64,000 nucleotides of DNA from Candidatus Saccharimonadota bacterium. GTDB lineage: Bacteria; Patescibacteriota; Saccharimonadia; Saccharimonadales; Saccharimonadaceae. The notes under the pieces are model-generated. The model made no database searches and had not been told where the DNA came from. It was given only the letters and a program-made list of their open reading frames with translations. This document shows, piece after piece, positions 57,790 through 64,000 of this stretch. The stretch spans positions 61,741 through 125,740 of the forward strand of contig JAFWIU010000009.1 in NCBI GenBank assembly GCA_017514765.1, written 5' to 3'. The position numbers were made by a program, and so were the translations under genes. Every line of letters begins with the position of its first letter. Position 1 is the first letter of the stretch.

Positions 57790-59422
57790 TGGTTGTTTCA
57801 TCCCAGGCTTTGCCGGTTTGGATTTCTTCGATCATGTGGTCTTCTTTGTTCCAAACGTAATAAATGATAGTTCTATCTCTGGGTGAATTGATATTACTGA
57901 ATAATTCGGTGCTGGATTTGCCGTTATATAAATCGTTGAAGGCGTCGCCAAAGTCTTCAAAAGAAATAGGTTTATCGGAACGATGCATTTTGGAATGAGT
58001 TTCATTAACGCCTTTAATATAGAGGATTGGATTAAATCGATTATTAATATAATCATATTCCCAAACACCATCCTTGTAGCCATGGTCAGCTAGGATAACG
58101 ATGGACGCGTTATTGTAGACGTTTGCTGACTTGAGGCGATCGAGATAGGCTTTGATAGTTTTGAAAGTGGCGATTTGTTTTTGGGAGTAGGTGCCGACAG
58201 TGCGATCAATAGGATTAAGATTTTCATCGAGATTAAACCAGATATGTGCACCTTCGAGATGAATAAAATGAAAAACGTTATCGTCGACGATTTCGAGTTC
58301 TTCATTATTGTAGATATCGTAGTTGGCCTTGTCATGCCAATCGAAGTCGGCATGCCCTTCTTCTAGCTCCGATAACCAGAAATTGAGGTCTTCGATGTGA
58401 GCTTTGCCTTTTAGCGGATATGGGAGGTATTTATATAGGTCATATCGTAGGATTTCGGTATAGAAGTTTTTGTCATTTATCGTAGTACTATTGGACATAT
58501 TCTTGAAGATTGAGGCAGTATCTGCGCCCATGATAATATCGTTATCATAAAAAAACATATTGTAATGGTCGTCATTTAGGGTTTTGATAATACTAGAGCT
58601 AGCAAAGGCTTTTTCTGAGTATTCGCTAAAATCGGTTTCGTTATGATTAGGAATTTGTGAAAAGATGTAGGGAATTGAATCTCTGGTGTATGGATAATAA
58701 GAGACTGTATCCTGATAATAAGTAAAATCTTTGAAAGTAGATTGATAGTCTGGATTATCTTGTAGTAATTTATCAAAAGATCGAGAGTCGATGGCATCGA
58801 CAAGAAAGATGAAGAAGTTACGGTTTTTTGAAACTTGGTTGTAATAATCAAAAGTTGATTTGGAGGTGAATTTGTCCTCTAAAGCATTAGTGGTGAGAAG
58901 AGAAGAGGTAAAAGAAAGTAAGAGCATGACGAAGATGGCGCAGGTGACTGGTGTAATGAAAGAGACATATTTTTTGACTTTGAATTTTTTGATAAGCAAA
59001 AGCGAAACTCCGAAAACTACAATCCATAGTATTACTGACGTAATCGATTCGGCTTTGTATTGACGCCAATTGAAGACTTCGCCGTTGACTCCAGGAAGGG
59101 AACCAGCAAGAAAATTACCTTGAATATATGTAATAAGGAATAAACAAAAAACAATGGACAGGATGACATAATAAATAGTTATCTTTTTTAATAATTTAGT
59201 AGCGATAAAATAGCAGATTAATAAAGCAACAAATAATATTAGTGCATATAGGAAGAATTTAGGGATTAAGAGTGGAAGCATATCATATAGATCAAACCAA
59301 AAATCATTAATGTTGTTGGCATAGAGGGAAATTGGTTCGAAGATTAAGAACATAAAACTAGTTGTAAGTGCCAAAACGATTGCTGGCAAAATATCTTTTA
59401 AAAATTGTACTCCTTTTTTCAT
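57758..59422 (-). CDS. Membrane sulfatase-fold phospho-transferase (LtaS-like)
   Basis: A 554-residue protein with about five N-terminal transmembrane helices (1-185) and an extracellular alkaline-phosphatase-fold domain: FLVDAIDSRSFD near 205 (metal-binding Asp), SYYPYTRDSIPYIF near 240 with the likely Thr nucleophile, and ILADHGYKDG near 470. The topology matches LTA synthase or phosphoethanolamine transferase, so it probably modifies surface glycopolymers. An extended -10 box ends 7 bases before the ATG. Confidence 0.8.
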   Translation of the reverse strand: MKKGVQFLKDILPAIVLALTTSFMFLIFEPISLYANNINDFWFDLYDMLPLLIPKFFLYALILFVALLICYFIATKLLKKITIYYVILSIVFCLFLITYIQGNFLAGSLPGVNGEVFNWRQYKAESITSVILWIVVFGVSLLLIKKFKVKKYVSFITPVTCAIFVMLLLSFTSSLLTTNALEDKFTSKSTFDYYNQVSKNRNFFIFLVDAIDSRSFDKLLQDNPDYQSTFKDFTYYQDTVSYYPYTRDSIPYIFSQIPNHNETDFSEYSEKAFASSSIIKTLNDDHYNMFFYDNDIIMGADTASIFKNMSNSTTINDKNFYTEILRYDLYKYLPYPLKGKAHIEDLNFWLSELEEGHADFDWHDKANYDIYNNEELEIVDDNVFHFIHLEGAHIWFNLDENLNPIDRTVGTYSQKQIATFKTIKAYLDRLKSANVYNNASIVILADHGYKDGVWEYDYINNRFNPILYIKGVNETHSKMHRSDKPISFEDFGDAFNDLYNGKSSTELFSNINSPRDRTIIYYVWNKEDHMIEEIQTGKAWDETTIIETGNVFDR

Positions 59423-59503
59423 GAGATATATTATACCATAATTTGAGCAATTCTCTTTACATAAGGCAAAATAATGATAGAATAAAGATAGGAGAAAATG
59501 GTT

Positions 59504-60043
59504 ATGTCTAGAAGGCGCAGTAAAAAATGGATATCTCGGTTGATAATTTTTGTTTTGTTAATTGTGGCTTGTATTATAATATATCTTGTTTGGGATAATT
59601 ATTTTGATGATAAAAAAGATGAAGGTGGAGAAGGAGAGCCGGAACTATCAATACAAGAGGGAGGAGGTAATGCGACAGAAGATTCGGAAGATGATACTCA
59701 GGAAGAAGATGATAAGAAGGTCAAACAATACGAAGGAGGAGACCCCAACAATGCAGAAGAATTATCTGGGGCGGTGACATATGCCGGCGTAGTTGGTGAT
59801 GTAGTAATGATAAGGATGAATATCGATCAGTATCTAGGAGAAGGTCAGTGTAAATTATCGCTATTAAATAATGCTACGGTAGCATATGAAGATACGGCTA
59901 GTATTGTCAGTTCGGCTTCAACGGCAACTTGTGATGGGTTTGATGTGCCGGTAAGTAAACTAAGTGGTGGGAATTATGACATTGTGATTAAAATTGAGGC
60001 AAGTGACAAAACTGGATCGATAACGGGAGAAGTTGCATTATGA
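59504..60043 (+). CDS. Acidic membrane-anchored hypothetical protein
   Basis: A 179-residue protein. I prefer the ATG giving MSRRRSKKW, 9 bases after GGAG; an ATG at 59498 is too close to it. One transmembrane helix (about 9-29) is followed by a very acidic linker (about 35-75) and a small beta-rich domain with two Cys. No family is recognised. It overlaps the next gene by ATGA and is probably its partner. Confidence 0.6.
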   Translation: MSRRRSKKWISRLIIFVLLIVACIIIYLVWDNYFDDKKDEGGEGEPELSIQEGGGNATEDSEDDTQEEDDKKVKQYEGGDPNNAEELSGAVTYAGVVGDVVMIRMNIDQYLGEGQCKLSLLNNATVAYEDTASIVSSASTATCDGFDVPVSKLSGGNYDIVIKIEASDKTGSITGEVAL

Positions 60044-62019
60044 TAGTAGAGCAGAAGGTTGTACGAAGAAGAGATAGAAGAATTTGGTACGTAACAGGTG
60101 GGATTTTTGTGGCTATATTTTTGTTTACCTTTTTGACGCATTTATTCAAGAGTAAAACTGAGGAAGTAGATGCGGTAAATGTGGCGAATTTTGATCCAGG
60201 ATATATTATTTCAGACTATCAGATGAGTAATTATAATTCGATGAGCGAATCAGAAATTCAGCGATTTTTGAAGTCAAAGAATTCTTGCAACGATACAAAT
60301 ATTAATAAATATACGATGGGTGAAAAAGTATCGTATTTTTCTGAGTCGATGCCGCCAAGGACTTGGCACGTTAGTAATGGGCATTTCGTGTGTTTAGCGG
60401 ATGAAGATTTTAATGGCGAGTCAGCTGCTCATATTATTTATAGAGCGGCGCAGGATTATCATATTAATCCTCAGGCATTGATCGTGTTACTAGAAAAGGA
60501 GCAGAGCCTGATAACAGATACTTTCCCGCATAGCGGTCAATTTAGATCGGCAACTGGATATGGATGTCCGGATACGGCGGCCTGTTCGTCAAAATATTAT
60601 GGCTTCAAAAACCAAGTTAGGAATGCAGCGGCATTATTCAGAACGGTGTTAAATGGTGGCTGGACGAATTATCCGTTAGGTAATAACTATGTGCAATATA
60701 ACCCTTCGGCTTCTTGTGGAGGTTCAATAGTAAATATACGTAATTTGGCGACTTCGGCGTTATATCGTTATACGCCATATCAACCAAATGCAGCGACCTT
60801 GGGTGGTTGGAATGATGGGTGTAACGCGTATGGAAACTTGAATTTTTATAAGTTATTTGAGAATTGGTTTGGCGGGATTGTTGATGATGAATCTTATAGT
60901 GATGTCACAACACCAAGATATATGGAGGTAAACAAGGACACTCATTATATTAATCCGTATACTGGGCAGGAAGATGGTTCTGTTGAGAAGGGAAAGATTT
61001 TTAAGTTCTCGACAAAAATCATTGATAAAGATGATGAGTGGTGCATAAGAACTGCAGAAGATACGAAAAATAATAGAAATCGCTGTATTAAACGTACTGA
61101 TTTAGGAGAAGTAACAATTTCTTTTGAAAATATTCCGGAATCGGAGCAAGAAAAAGCAATTAAATCTGGAGCTATAAAGGTTAATATCAGAACTGGTGAA
61201 AAGATTGCATCTTATGATAAGGCAATGATTAAGAGATTTTTGAAGAAGGCAACATTAAATAGCAATATTTATTATGTTCTTGAAAATGATGCAAATAATA
61301 ATTCCGAAATAGGTATTTTGGCAAAATATATTATCGAGATAACATACGAAGAAGCAGTAACGCCAAGATATATGAGAGTAAAAGAAGATACGAATTATAT
61401 AATTCCGCAAACAATGGAAGATAGAGAACAAGTTAAAAAAGATACGGTATTACTGTTTACAACAAAGACCAAAGACACTAATGGGGATTGGTGTATTAGG
61501 ACGCAGAACGATACAGATAACAATAATAATGTATGCATAGAGCGTAATAGTTTGGATGAGGCGGACAAGTATTTGCCAGTACTTTCGCCGCGAAAAATGC
61601 AGGTCGTGAAAGATACGTATTACTTAGTTCCATATACCGAAAATAATGGTGAATTAGTAAAAAAGAATAAGATTATGGATTTTGACACTAAGTTGGTTAA
61701 TTCGGATGGAAATTGGTGTATTAGGACGGAGATTGATACGAAGAATGATGTTAATAGGTGTATAGAGCGTAGTTCTTTGGCGGATGTTGAAACATATACA
61801 CCGGCTTCGGTGCCACGTAGAATGCGAATTGCAAGAGATACTTATTATATTAATCCTCAAACTTTAGAGAAAAATGACTATGTAAAAAAAGGAACAGTCT
61901 TTTATTTCACTACAAAAGTAGAAGCAAACAATGGGGAGTGGTGTATTAGGACGTATGAAGAGACGAATAGTGATTACAATCTGTGTATCTATAGAAAAGA
62001 TTTAGAAGAAGTGTTATAA
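60040..62019 (+). CDS. Membrane-anchored lysozyme-like protein with four C-terminal repeats
   Basis: A 659-residue protein. One transmembrane helix at about 14-34 is followed by a lysozyme-fold-like domain common in actinobacterial surface proteins (about 45-285): NPQALIVLLEKEQSLI near 143 has the likely catalytic Glu; later ATGYGCPDTAAC, YYGFKNQVRNAAALFR and YTPYQPNAATL. After this come four repeats of about 68-75 residues (starting near 289, 440, 516 and 590), each with a PRYM/PRKM start and a WCIRT...C pair, probably SH3-like wall-binding units. A segment between repeats 1 and 2 (about 360-435) is unrelated. Confidence 0.72.
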   Translation: MIVEQKVVRRRDRRIWYVTGGIFVAIFLFTFLTHLFKSKTEEVDAVNVANFDPGYIISDYQMSNYNSMSESEIQRFLKSKNSCNDTNINKYTMGEKVSYFSESMPPRTWHVSNGHFVCLADEDFNGESAAHIIYRAAQDYHINPQALIVLLEKEQSLITDTFPHSGQFRSATGYGCPDTAACSSKYYGFKNQVRNAAALFRTVLNGGWTNYPLGNNYVQYNPSASCGGSIVNIRNLATSALYRYTPYQPNAATLGGWNDGCNAYGNLNFYKLFENWFGGIVDDESYSDVTTPRYMEVNKDTHYINPYTGQEDGSVEKGKIFKFSTKIIDKDDEWCIRTAEDTKNNRNRCIKRTDLGEVTISFENIPESEQEKAIKSGAIKVNIRTGEKIASYDKAMIKRFLKKATLNSNIYYVLENDANNNSEIGILAKYIIEITYEEAVTPRYMRVKEDTNYIIPQTMEDREQVKKDTVLLFTTKTKDTNGDWCIRTQNDTDNNNNVCIERNSLDEADKYLPVLSPRKMQVVKDTYYLVPYTENNGELVKKNKIMDFDTKLVNSDGNWCIRTEIDTKNDVNRCIERSSLADVETYTPASVPRRMRIARDTYYINPQTLEKNDYVKKGTVFYFTTKVEANNGEWCIRTYEETNSDYNLCIYRKDLEEVL

Positions 62020-62026
62020 TAAAACT

Positions 62027-63184
62027 ATGAATAATAGAGTGAAAGTGTCGGTATTGGTTCCGATTTATAATGTTGAGCAATTTTTACCAGAATGCTTGGA
62101 TAGTTTGGTGGGTCAAACTTTGGAAGATATAGAAATTATTTGTATAAATGATGGTTCGAAGGATGATTCGTTAAACATTATAAAAGAATACGCCAAGAAT
62201 GATAAACGGATTAAGGTCATTGATAAAAAGAATTCTGGCTACGGTGATTCGATGAACCAAGGGCTGAAGAAAGCGACGGGTGAATATGTTGGGATTGTGG
62301 AATCGGACGACTTCATTGATTTGGATGCATTTGAAAAGCTATATAAGATAGCAAAGCATGAAAATGTCGAAGTCGTGAAGAGTAATTTCTATGAATATTT
62401 TGGCGATACAAAAACCGATAAAGCAGTAAGCAATTTATTTCCTGTAAGTGAGGTCGGTAGAGTAATTGATCCAAGAGAAGAACATCAGATTTTTTATCAA
62501 CCACCATGTATTTGGGCAGCAATTTATAAACGTGATTTTTTGGAAGGTAATGAAATAAGGTTTTTACCAACACCAGGAGCATCCTATCAAGATACGGGTT
62601 TTAATTTTAAAGTATGGGCAATGGCAAGGAGAGTTTATTTTGTAAAGAGGGCATTCTTGCATTATCGTCAGGATAATTCAAATTCTTCTGTAAAGGATGC
62701 GGGGAAGATTTATTGTGTGAAAGAAGAATATGATGAGATAGAGAGGTATTTGGGGGAGAGGGGATTGATGGATGAATTAGGACCGTTAGTATTCACGTGC
62801 AGGTTCGGTGGCTATATTTGGAATATGCATAGGTTAAAATTCAAACCTGCGATGGATTTTACTAAAACCGTAAAGAATGATTATAAACGCGCAAAAAAGA
62901 GTGGATATTTAGAGGTTGATAAATTGGATGCGGTTGGAAAATATAATAGTAAACTGATTGCAATTCGTCATCCCAAATTATATGTTTTTTTGAGACCGTT
63001 GCACGATTTGAGAAATTCTGCAAAGCCGGTAGCCTCAAATATACTAAAAAAAATCTCTCCTAGATATAGACAAAGATTAGAGACGATTAAGACTATTAAT
63101 AAGCTTAATGAGATTCAAAGTGAATTATCAGTCAAAATATCAGAGATAGAATTAAAAATAGAGGAAGAAAATGGCAAAAAGTAA
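62027..63184 (+). CDS. Family 2 glycosyltransferase
   Basis: A 385-residue GT-A enzyme: VSVLVPIYNVEQFLPECLDSL start, IICINDGSKDDS near 45, GVIVESDD-type DxD as VESDDF near 92. It transfers a sugar from a nucleotide donor to a surface glycan. The C-terminal part (about 300-385) is basic and helical. TATAAT, overlapping the previous stop codon, ends 6 bases before the ATG. Confidence 0.92.
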   Translation: MNNRVKVSVLVPIYNVEQFLPECLDSLVGQTLEDIEIICINDGSKDDSLNIIKEYAKNDKRIKVIDKKNSGYGDSMNQGLKKATGEYVGIVESDDFIDLDAFEKLYKIAKHENVEVVKSNFYEYFGDTKTDKAVSNLFPVSEVGRVIDPREEHQIFYQPPCIWAAIYKRDFLEGNEIRFLPTPGASYQDTGFNFKVWAMARRVYFVKRAFLHYRQDNSNSSVKDAGKIYCVKEEYDEIERYLGERGLMDELGPLVFTCRFGGYIWNMHRLKFKPAMDFTKTVKNDYKRAKKSGYLEVDKLDAVGKYNSKLIAIRHPKLYVFLRPLHDLRNSAKPVASNILKKISPRYRQRLETIKTINKLNEIQSELSVKISEIELKIEEENGKK

Positions 63185-64000
63185 GGTTAGTATAATTGTT
63201 CCAGTATATAATGTTGAAAAATACGTTGGTGCGTGTTTAGATAGTTTGATAAATCAAACTTTGAAAGATATTGAGATTATCTGTATAAATGATGGTTCAA
63301 CTGATAATTCTTTGGATGTGCTGAATGAATACAAAAAGAAAGACGCACGAATAAAATTGATAAATCAGAAAAACGGTGGGCGATCTATGGCTAGAAACGC
63401 TGGGTTGGAGGCAGCAAGTGCGCCGTATGTGATGTTTTGCGATTCGGATGACAAATTTGATTTGATAATGTGTGAAAAGATGGAAAGAGTAATTAGTGAA
63501 TATGAGACTGATCTTGCAGTATGCGGTATTGCAATAGAATATGAGGCTCATTCTGAGATTAGAAGTAGTGACGAAACTTATTATAGATTAAAATTCTACG
63601 GGAAGAATTATATTGACGATAATATAATTCGGAAAACTGATGCTTCTGTTTGTAACAAGATCTTTCGAATGGATTTAATAAAAAAACATGATCTTAGTTT
63701 TCCGGAAAAACTAAATAATGAGGATTACTATTTTTACAATGCATATATGAGTATTGCGAAGACTTGTTATTATTTGAATAGGAAGTTATATAAATATATT
63801 CGACACGAAGGCTCAATTATGTCAGATAATTTTGATAAGAATCTTTATTCTCCTGATCATTTGTTAATTGCAAAGAGTTTGTTTAGTTTTTATAAAAAAA
63901 ATGAATTTTTGGCTAAACATACAGATTTGGCTTGGATGCAATTTGTGGAGAGTTTCTGGTTCTCATATAACCATTCAGCAAAAAATTATCACAAAAAAAT
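63171..64000 (+). CDS. Family 2 glycosyltransferase, truncated by window end
   Basis: The frame starts at ATG 63171, inside the last codons of the previous gene (14-bp overlap), and remains open to the edge, giving 276 residues. VSIIVPVYNVEKYV, IICINDGSTDNS and FCDSDDKFD (DxD) mark it as a GT2 enzyme closely related to its neighbour. The pair probably builds one surface polysaccharide. Confidence 0.93.
   Translation, partial: MAKSKVSIIVPVYNVEKYVGACLDSLINQTLKDIEIICINDGSTDNSLDVLNEYKKKDARIKLINQKNGGRSMARNAGLEAASAPYVMFCDSDDKFDLIMCEKMERVISEYETDLAVCGIAIEYEAHSEIRSSDETYYRLKFYGKNYIDDNIIRKTDASVCNKIFRMDLIKKHDLSFPEKLNNEDYYFYNAYMSIAKTCYYLNRKLYKYIRHEGSIMSDNFDKNLYSPDHLLIAKSLFSFYKKNEFLAKHTDLAWMQFVESFWFSYNHSAKNYHKK

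Noticed and set aside
1..64000. CRISPR array or cas genes
   Set aside because: No regularly spaced direct repeats and no Cas-like proteins seen.
1..64000. Alternative genetic code (TGA as Gly), known in some Patescibacteria
   Set aside because: Conserved genes are full length with TGA as stop, and ATGA overlaps place TGA exactly at gene ends.

Overview
The window looks like the replication-origin region of a Candidatus Saccharibacteria (TM7, Patescibacteria) genome. This is inferred from the gene set and order: dnaA-dnaN-recF leading left and rpmH-rnpA-yidC-jag leading right, a monoderm-style type IV pilus locus with no secretin, VirB2-like pilins, LCP/CotH/CAP surface proteins and very compact spacing. 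TGA is an ordinary stop (for example ATGA gene overlaps), so the standard bacterial code is used. No strain can be named from sequence alone.

Layout. 0-13.3 kb: the end of a tyrosine recombinase, then type IV pilus genes: pilin-like proteins, prepilin peptidase, major pilin and a pilM-N-O-x-B-T-C operon on the minus strand, interrupted by a large surface protein. 13.4-15.2 kb: rpsF-ssb-rpsR-efp behind an S6:S18-type autoregulatory leader. 15.2-19.6 kb: a VirB2-like pilin/Ig-like/C39-protease fusion and ftsK. 19.8-31 kb: radical SAM protein, tRNA-Gln, tsaD, a methyltransferase-like protein, membrane sensor plus CAP protein, rlmH, a P-type ATPase and a FemX-type ligase. 31-32.4 kb: a small accessory patch with convergent promoters over a micro-ORF, a transposase-like fragment, a chain of coupled micro-genes and a repeat-bounded small membrane protein. 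32.5-45 kb: valS, HIT, PAP2, three tRNAs, a CofE-like ligase, RhuM/Fic, Mur ligases, an ABC exporter and an RNA uracil methyltransferase. 45-54 kb: the origin, with a second surface protein inserted between rnpA and yidC. 54-64 kb: cell-envelope genes (LCP, LexA-like regulator, CotH, sulfatase-type transferase, lysozyme-like repeat protein, glycosyltransferases) running off the end.

The most striking structure is a family of about 103-123 bp palindromic elements inserted in frame inside three conserved housekeeping genes: tsaD once, valS twice and the uracil methyltransferase once. The outer arms differ completely between copies but are self-complementary within each copy. The roughly 75-base core is conserved and its two inner hairpins show compensatory changes. 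The copies are read in at least three different frames and in both orientations relative to the gene. A second, intergenic class has several nested tiers of inverted repeats (25.6 and 54.1 kb), and a third kind lies between the methyltransferase and recF.

Other points of note: many genes have a TATAAT box 4-8 nt before the ATG, predicting leaderless mRNAs; a possible type I toxin-antitoxin arrangement lies at 31.2 kb; and the second surface protein has a GC-shifted C-terminal end that resembles a diversity-generating retroelement target.
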